A DNA stretch of 64,000 nucleotides, from contig NZ_LJPW01000012.1 of NCBI RefSeq assembly GCF_001400735.1, positions 53,532 through 117,531 on the forward strand, read 5' to 3'. The stretch comes from Pseudomonas caricapapayae (lineage in GTDB: Bacteria > Pseudomonadota > Gammaproteobacteria > Pseudomonadales > Pseudomonadaceae). The notes below the pieces were generated by a model, which worked only from the letters and a program-made list of their open reading frames with translations, made no database searches and was not told the origin of the DNA. Position numbers and translations under genes: made by a program. Positions 44,502-55,088 of the stretch are shown here, piece after piece (the first letter of the stretch is position 1; each line of letters opens with the position of its first letter).

Positions 44502-47500
44502 ATGAACCCCTTATTCAGAATATCCCCTCTTGCTTTTGCGATTACTCTTGCACTGCTTCCAGATGCTCAGGCAGCGGATTACGTTCTTACCAATGGTCAG
44601 GAAACCTTTAACAGCGACCGCGTCATTGATGGCTCGATCGAGGTGCGGTCAACTGACGGCAACTCTTCCAGCCTCACCATCAACAGTGGCGCAACCGTGA
44701 CCAGCGAAGGCGGCAACATCGTTGGCCAAGCCAGCAGTACTGGCGTAAACCCGGCCCAGGCCAGCGTCATAGTCGAAGGGGCCGGTTCGCGCTGGGTAGT
44801 ACCGCGTACCTCATTTGTACTGGGTAACACGATCGTTGTCGGTGGGGTCGGTCAAGGCGACCTGACTGTTCGCAATGGAGGTCAGGTGTCGGTGCGGGAC
44901 CTCGACCTGGGCGATGTCAATGGCTCTCGCTCCAACGCATTCTCGAACGCCGAACTGCTGGTGAGTGGCCAGAACTCGCTGGTCGATGCAGTCAACATCG
45001 AAGCCGGTGGCGTCTTTGTCTATAGATCGAGCATCACGGCCAACGATGGCGGCAAAATCAATAGCCAACAGGTAGACATCGACTCCGTCGTCAATCTTTC
45101 CGGAGCCGGAACCCGATGGGACAACAGCGGGGTTTTCAGGAACAGAAACAACCTCACGCTCGACAACGGTGCAGTGCTGACGACCGACTCGCTCTTGCTG
45201 GGTTCGGCCATCACCAGCCGCAGCAATCAGGTGACTATTACCGGACAAGGCACACGGCTCGCAGCGCAAATCATGACGCTGGGCACCAGCGACACCCGCA
45301 CCTACCTGACACTGTCAGACGGTGCAGAGCTGAGCGCCACTAACGGTCTTCTCATCAGCACCATAAGCAGCATCAACACTCCAACACGCGGCACGCTTGC
45401 TGTGGGCGGTCCGGTCGTGGCCGACCCCAACCGTACCGATATCGATTCGGTGACTGCCGGAACAGCTCAGGCGGCTGGCCGACTGGACCCGCAAACCGCC
45501 ATTAATTTCGGTACCGGCAACGGGCACCTGGCGTTCAACCATACCGATACTGATCTGCAGGTCGCCAACACCCTGAACGGAACGGGCCGAGTGTATGCGT
45601 TCAACGGCAATACCACCTTGAGCGGCGACCTTACCGGACTGGCCGGCAGCGTTGTTGTGCGCGGCGGGCGACTGGTGCTGTCGGGGAACGTCGACCAGGT
45701 TAATCAGCGCGGCAATACGGCCACGACCCAAAGCCTTTCGCGATTTAACGTAGGCAACGGCACGCTGGTGGTCAACGGTATTGCCGGGCGCACCGAGTTC
45801 GGGACTTATACCAACAGCGCCCAGGTACTGGACGGCGGCGTTCTGGCCGGCGTCGGTCAGGTGGGTACTACGCAGGTAGCTTCCGGCGGTACCCTGTCGC
45901 CCGGCGAAAACGCCATAGGTGCGCTGGCCATACAAGGCGACCTCGACATGGCCGCAGGCTCACGTTACGCCGCGGACATCGCAGGCGACGGTAGAGCCGA
46001 CAAGATCAACGTCAGCGGCACAGCCACCCTGCGCGGTACGCAGGTCAACGTGACCGCGCTGGATCCCGCGCAGAGCTATCAGAGCGGCAGGACTTACACC
46101 CTGCTCTCTGCTCAGGGCGGTGTGGTCGACGGTGCCGCCGCAGGGACCGCCTATGCCCAGGCGCTGACCAACTCGGCATTCCTGAATGTCGGACTGCAGC
46201 GCACGGCCAATGATCTGAACCTCACCATCGAGCAAAAAAGCGTAGAGCCGACACCTACGCCAACTCCGACTCCTACTCCTGAGCCAACTCCTACTCCTGA
46301 GCCAACTCCGACACCAACACCAACACCGGAGCCAACTCCAACTCCTGAGCCGACACCGACACCGACACCGACACCGGAGCCTACACCTACGCCCACTCCA
46401 GAACCTGCACCAGCTCCCGGCATCTTTCAGACGGTCATGCTGACTCAAAACCAGTTCAATACCGCTGGCGCGCTGAGCGTACTCGAGCAAAGTGGTGAAC
46501 CGCTGCGCCTCTACAACAACCTGCTGATTCTCGATGCGGAAAGCGCTCGTAACGCTGCCGATCAACTGTCCGGCGACTATCACGGCAGCACCTCGACGGC
46601 CCTGATCGCCAATAGCCAGGTGGTGTCCGGCGTGCTGGGCACTCGCCTGCGCAATATTCTGGATACGGGAACGCTGCGCATGCCAGCCATGGCGCTCAAT
46701 TTGATGCCAAGCGCGCCAACCACTCAAAACGGTGCCTGGGTGCAGCCCTTCGGTAACTGGACCAAGGTAGACGGCAACAACGGTGCCGGTGGTCTGCACC
46801 AAAGCACCGGCGGCCTGTTGTTCGGGGCGGATGGCAGTTTCACCCCTGACTGGCGCGGTGGCGTTTACGCCGGCTACAGCCGCTCGAAATTCGATGCCGA
46901 TGACCGCGATGCCGACGGCCACAGCGACAACTACCATCTGGGTCTCTACACCGGTGGCCAAATCGACGCCCTGCGCCTCAGTGCTGACGTCGGTTACACC
47001 TGGCACAAGCTGGAAAGCGAGCGGAACGTGGCCTTTGCCGGATTCAGCGACCACCTGACCGGCAAACGCAACGCCAAGTCGCTGCAGGCCAGTGGTGAGG
47101 CGGCCTACCGCATCCCGGTTGGCCGTGTCGCTCTGGAGCCTTTCGCCGGCCTGTCTTATGTACGCTACGACGCCCAGGACCTGCACGAAAAAGGCGGACC
47201 AGCCGCCCTGGACGTGTCCAGCGACAAACAGGACACCGTCTTCTCGACACTGGGTCTGCGCGCGTCGTCGAACATCGATGTGGCGAACGTCAATACTCAG
47301 GTGTACGGCTCGTTGGGATGGAGACGCGCCTATGGCGACCTGGACCCGCGAAACATTCAGTCCTTTGCCGGCGGTCCAGACTTTGAGGTACAGGGTGTAG
47401 CTCAAACCCGCAACACCGCCTTGACTGAAGTGGGCGCGAAACTGCGCTTGAATCGGCAGACCGATCTGGACTTGTCCTACCAGGGGCAGTTCGGTACCGA

Positions 47501-47546
47501 CACGCGCTTCCATTCGGTTAACGCAGGCGTGACGGTTCGCTTCTGA
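44502..47546 (+). CDS. Autotransporter (type Va) with pectin-lyase-like passenger
   Basis: 1014 residues from the ATG at 44502 (CTGGAG 5 nt upstream), which gives a clean signal peptide ([18 protein letters not shown]); the frame is open from 44373. The passenger (about 28-560) is made of beta-helix repeats with AIDA/PL-type patterns ([28 protein letters not shown]). A Pro-Thr-Glu-Pro linker follows (about 580-640), then a C-terminal autotransporter beta-barrel ([11 protein letters not shown] to the final Phe in VTVRF). The last aromatic residue suits BAM insertion. It is in the peptide island and carries a dyad upstream. Confidence 0.92.
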   Translation: MNPLFRISPLAFAITLALLPDAQAADYVLTNGQETFNSDRVIDGSIEVRSTDGNSSSLTINSGATVTSEGGNIVGQASSTGVNPAQASVIVEGAGSRWVVPRTSFVLGNTIVVGGVGQGDLTVRNGGQVSVRDLDLGDVNGSRSNAFSNAELLVSGQNSLVDAVNIEAGGVFVYRSSITANDGGKINSQQVDIDSVVNLSGAGTRWDNSGVFRNRNNLTLDNGAVLTTDSLLLGSAITSRSNQVTITGQGTRLAAQIMTLGTSDTRTYLTLSDGAELSATNGLLISTISSINTPTRGTLAVGGPVVADPNRTDIDSVTAGTAQAAGRLDPQTAINFGTGNGHLAFNHTDTDLQVANTLNGTGRVYAFNGNTTLSGDLTGLAGSVVVRGGRLVLSGNVDQVNQRGNTATTQSLSRFNVGNGTLVVNGIAGRTEFGTYTNSAQVLDGGVLAGVGQVGTTQVASGGTLSPGENAIGALAIQGDLDMAAGSRYAADIAGDGRADKINVSGTATLRGTQVNVTALDPAQSYQSGRTYTLLSAQGGVVDGAAAGTAYAQALTNSAFLNVGLQRTANDLNLTIEQKSVEPTPTPTPTPTPEPTPTPEPTPTPTPTPEPTPTPEPTPTPTPTPEPTPTPTPEPAPAPGIFQTVMLTQNQFNTAGALSVLEQSGEPLRLYNNLLILDAESARNAADQLSGDYHGSTSTALIANSQVVSGVLGTRLRNILDTGTLRMPAMALNLMPSAPTTQNGAWVQPFGNWTKVDGNNGAGGLHQSTGGLLFGADGSFTPDWRGGVYAGYSRSKFDADDRDADGHSDNYHLGLYTGGQIDALRLSADVGYTWHKLESERNVAFAGFSDHLTGKRNAKSLQASGEAAYRIPVGRVALEPFAGLSYVRYDAQDLHEKGGPAALDVSSDKQDTVFSTLGLRASSNIDVANVNTQVYGSLGWRRAYGDLDPRNIQSFAGGPDFEVQGVAQTRNTALTEVGAKLRLNRQTDLDLSYQGQFGTDTRFHSVNAGVTVRF
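46246..46418 (+). repeat. Proline-threonine repeat tract in the autotransporter linker
   Basis: About 170 bp of near-tandem hexamers encoding [17 protein letters not shown] units. All units are in frame, so slippage in multiples of six would change linker length without breaking the gene. It spans the join between passenger and barrel. Confidence 0.85.
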
Positions 47547-47868
47547 CTGTAGTTGCAACGTCGGGCTGGATGGCCATTGGGGCAGTTTTGCTTCGAATGG
47601 TCACCAGCCCGAACTCATTAGCGACCGTGGGGGCTGGTTCAGCGAACATTTATACGTTCAGGTATGGGGTAAATGCTATATCAACCAGCGTCGGCGGATA
47701 ACCGCGCTGAATACGCCTTTCCACGAACCCCTTACGTCTTCTTGAGGGCAATCATAAAGCGCAAGTTTTTCAGGACGCGCAAAGTACAGGTAACGCCAGT
47801 AAAAATGGCGCTGCCGACCTTAGCCAGCAGCGCCAAACGAAAGTCTTCAGGTCAGGCGGATGCCCGGC
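47547..47868. other. Gene-free stretch after the autotransporter
   Basis: No gene, RNA or clear repeat is seen in these 320 bp. An imperfect inverted repeat, GTCGGGCTGG near 47564 and CCAGCCCGA near 47604, could be the autotransporter terminator. Confidence 0.4.
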
Positions 47869-48027
47869 TCAAGCTTGCTCGTCGTCCTTGTCATCATTTT
47901 CGTGTTTGAGTGCTGGCTTCAAACCTGGCTGAGGCGCGTGTTCGGCATTGGGGGCGATTTCTTCGCCATGGTTCTTCTTCTCTTGCTGAACTTTTTTGTC
48001 ATGTGCGACGTTACGTGGATCGGTCAT
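47869..48027 (-). CDS. Small hydrophilic protein, conserved in Pseudomonas
   Basis: 52 residues from the ATG at 48027 with AAGGA 6 nt upstream (MTDPRNVAHDKKVQQEKK). It is highly charged, rich in Lys, Glu, Asp and His, with no hydrophobic core, so probably disordered. Similar short proteins with the same N-terminus are common in Pseudomonas genomes and are of unknown function, possibly stress-related. Confidence 0.6.
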   Translation of the reverse strand: MTDPRNVAHDKKVQQEKKNHGEEIAPNAEHAPQPGLKPALKHENDDKDDEQA

Positions 48028-48447
48028 GGAAATTCCTTGATAGGCAGATGATTCGAATACCCATCGACGTGATGCGTTGGTTTTTGAGCGCCGGGGCAAG
48101 ATTTGGAGTCAGACAGAGATTGGGCGTTCAGTGTATTTCGAGCCCGCGAGCACAAGCCAGTAGCCCTTTCAGATCACTGTGCAGCCGATGTGAATGTCGC
48201 GCGACACAAGGTTAGCCCACACTGCTGTGGAAGCTGCCTGCGCAGAAGCCAATATCCGAAACTTCCGGATATCCGTTGTGGATAATCGAACTCATACGTC
48301 GATGTTTGCAGCAACGCGCCATGATTCATTGCTTGACTGACCGCCCCTGCAAAAAAGCCAGACGCTTTGAAGAACAGAGGGTAAATCATACCCCTCCGAA
48401 TTCAGGTCCTGGCCCACGACGAAATCGCCCTGGACCAGGTAGTTGGG
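48028..48447. other. Gene-free stretch before the 48.4-kb MCP
   Basis: No supported gene. A small dyad with arms ATATCCG and CGGATAT lies at 48251-48271 and may be a protein-binding site or short hairpin. Confidence 0.4.
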
Positions 48448-50361
48448 CTAGATTATGAATCTGTTGGTCATTTCTTGTAGCCTGGCGCTGACCCTGGCCA
48501 ATTCAACGCTCGATGTCGCTGTCTCTTCACTGGCAGCAGCCGTTTGGTCTGAAATGTCCCTGACATTTGTGACGCCTCTGCCTATTTCTTCACCGACGTT
48601 ACTTTGCTGCTCGGTGGCAACAGCGATCTGTTCGTTCATGACCTCAATCTCATGAACAGATGCCGTGATACTTTGCAGCATCTCACTGGCTTGGGTAGAC
48701 AGTTCAACACTGCTGTCTGTCAGTGCCAGATTCTGCTCCAACACTTGCCCCATATGATGGGTACTGGTTTGCAGTTCGTTTATGAGCAGCGCGATCTCAT
48801 CTGTCGACGTGCGGGTGCGCACGGCCAAGCCCCTGACCTCATCCGCGACTACAGCAAACCCACGTCCTGCCTCCCCGGCACGCGCCGCTTCAATGGCCGC
48901 GTTCAACGCCAGCAGGTTCGTCTGATCAGCCACCGTTTTTATCACGTCCAGAACGCCACCAATGCTTTGAGTATTCCCTCTAAGCGCCGCCATTGCCGTT
49001 CTGGTCATGTTCATCTCACGCGCCAGGGTCTCTATCTGGGAGCGAGTCCTGTCAACGACTTGCCCACCTTTCAGGGCCAACTGACTGGCGATTTGTGCCG
49101 TGTTGACGGCTTGAGCTGCGTTACGGGATACCTCATGAGTGGTGGCCGTCATCTGCTGCATCGCAGTGGCGATTTGCTCAGTCTCCAGCTTCTGCGCGTT
49201 CACGCCCGCACTGGTCTGCTCCGTTACCGCTGAAAGCTCCTCTGCTGCGCTTGCGACCTGCACAACCCCGTCTTTCATTTCGCTGATCAGGCTTCTAAGT
49301 CCGGCCGTCATACGCAGCATGCTGCCCTGCAACGTGCCAAGCTCATCGCTACGAGTAACGACTGTCTTGTACGTAAAGTCTCCTCCTGCAACGACCTCGA
49401 CGATTTCAACAGTCTCTTTGAGCGGATGAACAATCGACCGTGTGATCAACCAGGCAGCAAGCACACTCAAGAGGGCAGACAGGGTCAGCCAGAGCAAAAT
49501 CTTCTGCTGTGCTTTCTCTGCATCGGATGTACGAAGCTCATTTTGAATGGCGGTCATCTTGTCCGTGATACCCAGAATGGTAGCGATCGATGTCGTGATA
49601 CCGCCTTGAGCCTCATCAACTTTAGTCTGAGCGGCAACCAACGCTTCCAGCTGCCCACTGTAGACGGCCACGCTGGCAGCTAATCCTTGAACCTCGGCAG
49701 TGGGTAAGTTTGTATTTCTGAGAGCCTCTACACGTGCCCCCACCTGCCCTATAGCCTGACGAACTGTATCTTCCCCATTTTTACTTGGGGATGCCGTATA
49801 CGAACGAAAGGCGGTACGCATCTTCTGGACAGAGATAAAAAGCTCCGGAAGTTTCTGACGTTCCGTTGCACTCCCATTCTCGCCATTGGCGGCTTCTGCG
49901 ACCTTCGTTAAAAACCCGTTAATCGTTTCGCCCGATGCGCCGGCCTGTGTACGTAACTGCTCACGCTCTCGGGTAGCCTCGACTGATCGACTGTAGAACC
50001 CACGATAAAGCTGCATCGTTGTCTGGGCCTCTTTCAGCAGCTCAATATTGTTGGGTGTTTTGAAACGCGGTGACATCGTTGCCAGCTGACGCTCGGTCCG
50101 CTCTAATGCTTCCAACCACTTTGCAGCCTGTGCATCGTCTGCCTTTAAAAAATAAACCAAACGCTCGATGCGCATATCTCGAGCGGTGGAGCTGAACTGA
50201 GCAATATCTCCAGACAGTTCGGCACGGCGCTTCAACGAGTCGGTCGCTTCCTTTCCTGTATAGGCCATCAATAGCAGCATTAAAATCAACACTCCGAAGC
50301 CGACCATAAGCTTCGCCCGGACCGTCATATTACTTAACACACCTGATGTTGCGCTGGACAT
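48448..50361 (-). CDS. Methyl-accepting chemotaxis protein with long helical sensor (HBM-like)
   Basis: 637 residues from the ATG at 50361 ([18 protein letters not shown]). TM1 is at about 18-38, then a roughly 240-residue all-helical periplasmic sensor, longer than a four-helix bundle and similar to helical bimodular (HBM) domains. TM2 ([20 protein letters not shown]), HAMP and a signalling domain with tip [34 protein letters not shown] follow. HBM receptors often sense organic acids; the ligand here is unknown. It stands alone, not in the main chemotaxis operon. Confidence 0.9.
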   Translation of the reverse strand: MSSATSGVLSNMTVRAKLMVGFGVLILMLLLMAYTGKEATDSLKRRAELSGDIAQFSSTARDMRIERLVYFLKADDAQAAKWLEALERTERQLATMSPRFKTPNNIELLKEAQTTMQLYRGFYSRSVEATREREQLRTQAGASGETINGFLTKVAEAANGENGSATERQKLPELFISVQKMRTAFRSYTASPSKNGEDTVRQAIGQVGARVEALRNTNLPTAEVQGLAASVAVYSGQLEALVAAQTKVDEAQGGITTSIATILGITDKMTAIQNELRTSDAEKAQQKILLWLTLSALLSVLAAWLITRSIVHPLKETVEIVEVVAGGDFTYKTVVTRSDELGTLQGSMLRMTAGLRSLISEMKDGVVQVASAAEELSAVTEQTSAGVNAQKLETEQIATAMQQMTATTHEVSRNAAQAVNTAQIASQLALKGGQVVDRTRSQIETLAREMNMTRTAMAALRGNTQSIGGVLDVIKTVADQTNLLALNAAIEAARAGEAGRGFAVVADEVRGLAVRTRTSTDEIALLINELQTSTHHMGQVLEQNLALTDSSVELSTQASEMLQSITASVHEIEVMNEQIAVATEQQSNVGEEIGRGVTNVRDISDQTAAASEETATSSVELARVSARLQEMTNRFII

Positions 50362-50988
50362 ATATAACCCATTAATTTTTTGAAAAAAAAGTCCGCCGGA
50401 AAAGCACCTGAGCATCAGGTTTGATAAAAATCCGGATAAACCACTCTATTAATTCTGCTCACCCCCTCATTGAGGGCAGGGCCGGATAATTGACTGGACG
50501 CACTGCTGCGTCATCCGCACCCCCGTCGAACAGGTTGAGTAAATACTCGAAAAACATTTATTTTCGGGGCAACGAGGGGCCTAGGCAGGGAAAGCCTATT
50601 CATAGATCGAGCATCTCTCAGTTAATATAAAAAGCCGATCCATGGCTAAGCGCTATTATGTCGTCACACTTTTTCTTTTCTGAAATTTTTTTTGGTGGGT
50701 ATCGACGAACGGATGAAATAGAACTTTGACTCTAATAGACACATACCTGTCCAAATCTCGAATTCGTAACAATGCGTTACCTATATGTGCGCCGAATACT
50801 CCATCCCCATACAGAAACTGCCGGTATTAATTGCTATCTCCCGTTGCAATCAGTTTAAAAAATCGATATGAAATCCATGTCGGTATCTGAGGAAATCTGT
50901 GTGTGTTGAGGATGTGCTCTTCGACATGCGAAAGAAGATCAAGACAAAGCGTGGAATCTGACCATTCCGATGTCTCGAACCCGCTGCC
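50362..50988. other. AT-rich gene-free stretch
   Basis: About 630 bp without a supported gene. GC content is visibly lower than in flanking genes, especially 50560-50860. A short CCCTC/GAGGG dyad is at about 50463-50476. It probably holds the promoter of the MCP to the left. Confidence 0.5.
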
Positions 50989-51570
50989 TCACCGATGCTT
51001 TGCTTCCCCCCGCTTACGTACATACCGTAACAGTGCCGCACAGGTCACTAGTGCTACCACCGTGAGAAAGATCGGCAGGCGATAGGGCTTAATGTCGCCA
51101 AGAAAATGCTCCAGTGCCTCGCCGGCCCAATAGCCCGCACAGACGAACAGGGTTGCCCAGACTGCCGCGCCCAGCACATTGATCAAGGCGAAACGCCAAG
51201 GCGACAGGCCACTTGCACCGATCACCATAGGCCCCACAAGACGCATTCCGTACAGAAAGCGAACAGCGAACACAGAAGTCGTGGGGTAGCGTTTGATAAG
51301 ACCCTCGACCCGTTCGATGGCAGATTGGTGACGTTTGAGTCTGGGCAGCAGACGCTCACCGGAATAACGTCCGGTCCAGAATAACAACTGGTCGCCCAAT
51401 ACGCCGCCCAACGTAGCCCAGCCGATCACCTGCAGCATTTGCAGAGTGCCTTGGTGCGCAGCCATACCGCCGAGGATCAACACTGTTTCACCTTCCAGCA
51501 GACAGCCCACGAAGATTACCCAATAGCCGTAGGCGGCAATCAGCGCGTTGAGGTCGAGATGTTCTAACAT
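50989..51570 (-). CDS. DedA-family membrane protein
   Basis: A 193-residue DedA/SNARE-associated family protein. Visible family motifs are VGCLLEGETVLILGGMAA near the N-terminus, the reentrant-type GDQLLFWTGRYSGERLLPRL, RFLYGMRLVGPMVIGASG and a final membrane helix. DedA proteins act in undecaprenyl-phosphate or phospholipid recycling and proton-motive-force maintenance. An AGGGTAGACC precedes the ATG. Single gene. Confidence 0.9.
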   Translation of the reverse strand: MLEHLDLNALIAAYGYWVIFVGCLLEGETVLILGGMAAHQGTLQMLQVIGWATLGGVLGDQLLFWTGRYSGERLLPRLKRHQSAIERVEGLIKRYPTTSVFAVRFLYGMRLVGPMVIGASGLSPWRFALINVLGAAVWATLFVCAGYWAGEALEHFLGDIKPYRLPIFLTVVALVTCAALLRYVRKRGEAKHR

Positions 51571-51578
51571 GGTCTACC

Positions 51579-51710
51579 CTATTGGCACAGCTGCAATGCG
51601 ATGGCATCGAAATCGCGGTCAACGCTCGCTTTTTCTGCAGCACTCAAAAAACCCTGCTGCTCGACAAGGTCGTCATTCTGCTGCCGGATCGCCTCAACGT
51701 GTTTGAGCAT
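51579..51710 (-). CDS. Possible small ORF or gene remnant
   Basis: 43 residues from an ATG at 51710 (MLKHVEAIRQQNDDLVEQQG, then FLSAAEKASVDRDFDAIALQ). The frame continues open upstream for about 25 codons without a good start, so this may be the tail of a larger lost gene. Composition looks coding (charged helix). Not recognised. It ends 8 nt before the DedA gene start. Confidence 0.3.
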   Translation of the reverse strand: MLKHVEAIRQQNDDLVEQQGFLSAAEKASVDRDFDAIALQLCQ

Positions 51711-52135
51711 GAACTCAGCGTGAGCCTGAGTAACCCTGCGAGCTCTGCGTGATGTATTGATATCTGCACTCAGAAAATCTGCTCCCCTGACAGGTGGGCT
51801 TGCCTGGTGTCACCGATATCTCCACCGGTTTTTCCAATCACAGTACGCAGCTCCACATCACAACTCGGCAAGTCAAACGTCTGTTCAGCGGCTGCAACGT
51901 TCTGATTCAAAGGCGCCGATATGGCTAAAAATGTGCGTTTCATTGGGTTGCCCCAGGCTCGGTCTGGTTTGGAAAGCAAAGCGGATAAGGTGTTCAAATT
52001 ATTCAGCTCGAAGTGAAGCGGAACAGCAGGGATCCATGGGAGCTCTTTTTAATATCGCAGAAGAGCGTGGTAACCGATCTCTTGAACAGATCATGCAGGC
52101 CCGCTTTTTTGTTCACGAACGATCAAAGCCCATTG

Positions 52136-52313
52136 AACAGTCATTTGAAAACTGAGTGGATACCGAACGTGGGCTACATGACGGTCCAAGAGGCTCAGCG
52201 GGACATCAGAGATTAATCTGATGCATCGCTACAACTGGGTCCGGCCACAGCAGTTCAATGATGGACCGGCACCCGCTCAGTCAGAAAAATACTTAACGTC
52301 GTGTTCGGGATGA
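52136..52313 (+). mobile_element. Remnant of an IS3-family transposase (OrfB C-terminus)
   Basis: HLKTEWIPNVGYMTVQEAQRDI followed, after a frameshift, by MHRYNWVRPQQFNDGPAPAQ is the end of an IS3-family integrase-type transposase (YN-x-x-RPHQFN-x-G-x-xP motif). Only the last 60 or so residues remain, in two frames. The rest of the 51571-52531 gap has no supported gene. It shows past IS activity next to the secreted-protein gene. Confidence 0.75.
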
Positions 52314-52531
52314 GTCGACCACTGCATAGGGGCAGCCCAGGGCTTTGAGCTGCTGCATCTGGCTTTAGGTATCGACGCCTTTCGGGATCGGAGTCATGCC
52401 GCAGGGTGCGGTTGATGTGGTGTGCCAGAGCCTAAATCGTTCGCATTAATAGGTCCTGCCAAGGTCAGATTCAACGGACCTGTGCAGCCCTTTTCCCAAT
52501 CCATCGGGTCCCATGCCAAAAGGACAACGTC

Positions 52532-54619
52532 ATGGCGTCAATCATCAATAGCAAGGCCACCATCAATTCCACCGTGCGAACCGGCCCGGGAACTGTGCAG
52601 GTCGACCCGTCCACGGGACGCGATTCAAACTGGAGCATAATCCTCCAGCCTGACGGCAAGATCATCGTCGGCGGCGAAAGCTTCCAGACCGCCATTGGTT
52701 ACCCGGGCTCGCCGGGCGATGAAAGCTATGGTACGCGCGGCAGCTACACGGCGGTGCGCCTCAACAGTGATGGTAGCCTGGACAACAGCTTCAGCCAGGA
52801 CGGGATTGCCCTCGTGCCTGCCAATCTGGATCCGGAAGATTATGCTTACTACGTCATGGCAGTGCAGGCCGACGGCAAAGTACTGTCGGCACAGCCAGGG
52901 CTTGGGGGTTTGAAAGTAGAACGCTTCAACGTGGATGGCACTTTGGACACCACTTTCGGCAATGGCGGCGTTGCAGGCCTCGATGTACCGATCGGGGCTG
53001 ATGGAATGGCTATCTATGCCACAGCAGATGGCTCGGTGTACGTCAGCCTTCGCGGCACCTCTCAAGCAATGGTGTTCAAGCTGGACGACAGCGGTGCTCC
53101 GGCCGAGGATTTCGGTACCGGTGGTGCACTTGTCCTCAACCCTACCGGGTATTACGGCACCGGTAATATCGCCACCGTCGTGCAACCCGACGGCAGCGTA
53201 TTGCTCGGCAGCTGGCTGTATGCAGACGGCGAAGGACCTGGCAGCCCGGGCGATCCGGTCTATGCCGTTCAGCGACTTACGGCGGATGGCAACGTGGATG
53301 CCCGGTTTGGCGCGGACGGCGTGGTGTACTTCGATGCTACGCTGGGACTGGACTACCGTTCTGCGATGACCGTGCAGGCCGATGGCAAGATCGTCATTGC
53401 CGGCGAGAGTAACGACGATAGAGCCTTCAACGTACTGCGGCTGAATGCGGATGGTTCGTTCGACACCTCCTTCAGCGGCGATGGCAAGCTCACGATCCAG
53501 GTGCCCCAAGGCACCTCCAGCTATGCCCATTCGGTCGTCGTCCAGCCCGATGGCAAAATTCTGATCGCCGGCGACGTAATCACCCGCTTGAATGCGGATG
53601 GCAGCCTGGACACAAGCTTTGGCAGTCAGGACGGGAACTACCACGTGGATGGTTCCAGCGATGCCAATCACTTGATTGGCAACGACACGGCCGAGATCAT
53701 CCGCGGCCTGGGCGGAGACGATGTGCTGCAAGGTGCCGGTGGCCGTGACGTCCTGACAGGCGGGACGGGATCGGACATTTTCCGCTACACCCAGATCAGC
53801 GACAGCTTCCGTACCGCTACCGAAACCGGCAGCGACCGGATCCTGGACTTCGACGCCTCCCAGGACCGGGTAGACCTGATTGCGTTGGGCTTCACCGGCA
53901 TTGGCGACGGCCACAATGGCACGCTGGCCATCCAGGCCAACGCCGAGGGCACGCGCACGTATCTGAAAAGCTTCGATGCCGATGCCGACGGGCAGCGCTT
54001 CGAACTGGCGTTCGAAGGCAACCTCACGGGGCAACTGAACAGCAACAATCTGGTGTTCACCGCTCCAACCGCCGAAGGCACCGCAGGCAGGGACGTGATC
54101 ACGGGAACTGCCATGTCGGAGGTCATCTATGGCCTGGCCGGTAACGACCGCATCGACGGCGGCAGGGGCTCGGATGTGATCATTGGAGGCGCGGGTGCCG
54201 ACCAGTTGAGCGGCGGCGACGATCCGAACCTCTCGGTCTATGGCCGTAACGGCATAAATGACGCCGACGTGTTCCGCTACACGGCGGCGACTGACAGCTA
54301 CCGCACGGACAGCCAGAGCTTCGTGGACCTGATTGTCCGGTTCGCCGACAACAACGACAAAATCGACGTGTCTGCATTGGGTTACACGGGGTTCGGAGAC
54401 GGTACCGGGACGACACTGAAGATGGTCTATAACCAAGACCTGGACCGCACCTACCTCAAGGATGTGGAAGCGGACACTCAGGGCCATCGCTTCGAAATCG
54501 GCCTCACCGGCGACTGGACCCAGGACCTGGGCAATGCCGACATGATCTTCGCGCCGCAGGGGCAAGTGTCATTGGTGGGCGTAGTCAGCGCGTCCATCGA
54601 CTCAACCGCAATGCTGTAG
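52532..54619 (+). CDS. Secreted delta-60 repeat / RTX-like calcium-binding protein
   Basis: 695 residues with AAGGA upstream of the ATG and no N-terminal signal peptide. Residues about 1-370 hold about six delta-60 repeats (pattern QPDGKI-hydrophobic-GG...RLN-x-DGS-LDTSFG). Residues about 375-690 hold two RTX-type calcium-binding clusters (GLGGDDVLQGAGGRDVLTGG and GLAGNDRIDGGRGSDVIIGG), each followed by a serralysin-type C-terminal module (DRILDFDASQDRVDLIALGF). This is the layout of a type I-secreted protein with a C-terminal signal. No exporter is adjacent. Function likely surface or extracellular. Confidence 0.85.
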   Translation: MASIINSKATINSTVRTGPGTVQVDPSTGRDSNWSIILQPDGKIIVGGESFQTAIGYPGSPGDESYGTRGSYTAVRLNSDGSLDNSFSQDGIALVPANLDPEDYAYYVMAVQADGKVLSAQPGLGGLKVERFNVDGTLDTTFGNGGVAGLDVPIGADGMAIYATADGSVYVSLRGTSQAMVFKLDDSGAPAEDFGTGGALVLNPTGYYGTGNIATVVQPDGSVLLGSWLYADGEGPGSPGDPVYAVQRLTADGNVDARFGADGVVYFDATLGLDYRSAMTVQADGKIVIAGESNDDRAFNVLRLNADGSFDTSFSGDGKLTIQVPQGTSSYAHSVVVQPDGKILIAGDVITRLNADGSLDTSFGSQDGNYHVDGSSDANHLIGNDTAEIIRGLGGDDVLQGAGGRDVLTGGTGSDIFRYTQISDSFRTATETGSDRILDFDASQDRVDLIALGFTGIGDGHNGTLAIQANAEGTRTYLKSFDADADGQRFELAFEGNLTGQLNSNNLVFTAPTAEGTAGRDVITGTAMSEVIYGLAGNDRIDGGRGSDVIIGGAGADQLSGGDDPNLSVYGRNGINDADVFRYTAATDSYRTDSQSFVDLIVRFADNNDKIDVSALGYTGFGDGTGTTLKMVYNQDLDRTYLKDVEADTQGHRFEIGLTGDWTQDLGNADMIFAPQGQVSLVGVVSASIDSTAML

Positions 54620-54822
54620 CCAGGCATAACTCCCGCGCAATTGTGGGAGGCTGGGAGTAATGGCCAGCGTGCCTTGGCGCTTTCTGGCCGCTGTAATCCA
54701 AGGCGAAAAGTCTCCTTGGATTACAGCAAATCCATACCTGACTGATCCAGAGCGAATCATATCGAGGACAAGCACCCCGAACCCACATACTCAGGACTAC
54801 ACACACGCACAACACCACCCAT

Positions 54823-54993
54823 TCGGCTCGGACGAACCAAAGCGGTTATATCTCGGTTGAATTGTTATTCGCTCTCATCGTTATCCTGATCGGGATGGGC
54901 AGTTCGGACGTCAACAACGAGCACGGTAACGTCGGTCAACTGATCGCCCAGCTCACTTCCATAAGAGAACGGGATGACTTACACCGTCACTGA
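54823..54993 (+). pseudogene. Fragment resembling a type IV prepilin N-terminus
   Basis: The reading frame gives QSGYISVELLFALIVILIGM, a prepilin-like motif: Gly at the cleavage position, an aromatic next, Glu at +5 and a hydrophobic helix. It then ends after about 30 more residues at 54993. There is no ATG in frame before it. It resembles minor pilins or the PilS/PilV pilins of conjugative elements and may be a relic of mobile DNA. The surrounding 54620-55088 holds nothing else I can support. Confidence 0.35.
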
Positions 54994-55088
54994 GGCAGGC
55001 TTGCCTCAAGATGCCTGTGTGACGCTGGCCACGCTAGCAACACTGCCAGTGATGAACAGATCAGCTTGCGTTCCGGTCTCCGGTCGTC

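Noticed and set aside
46246..46418. Possible CRISPR-like array
   Set aside because: The repeats are in-frame hexamers encoding Pro-Thr-Glu-Pro, without spacers.
45960..47558. Long minus-strand open frame (532 codons) opposite the autotransporter
   Set aside because: Shadow of the autotransporter; the translation is dominated by mirror repeats of the Pro-Thr tract.
51757..52155. 132-codon plus-strand frame and its 75-codon minus counterpart
   Set aside because: Neither shows a recognisable family; the plus frame overlaps the IS3 remnant in another frame, and no convincing start is seen.
52625..54565. Long minus-strand open frame (646 codons) opposite the delta-60/RTX gene
   Set aside because: It is the mirror of a high-GC coding frame; it has no family motifs and no start signal, while the plus strand shows clear repeats.
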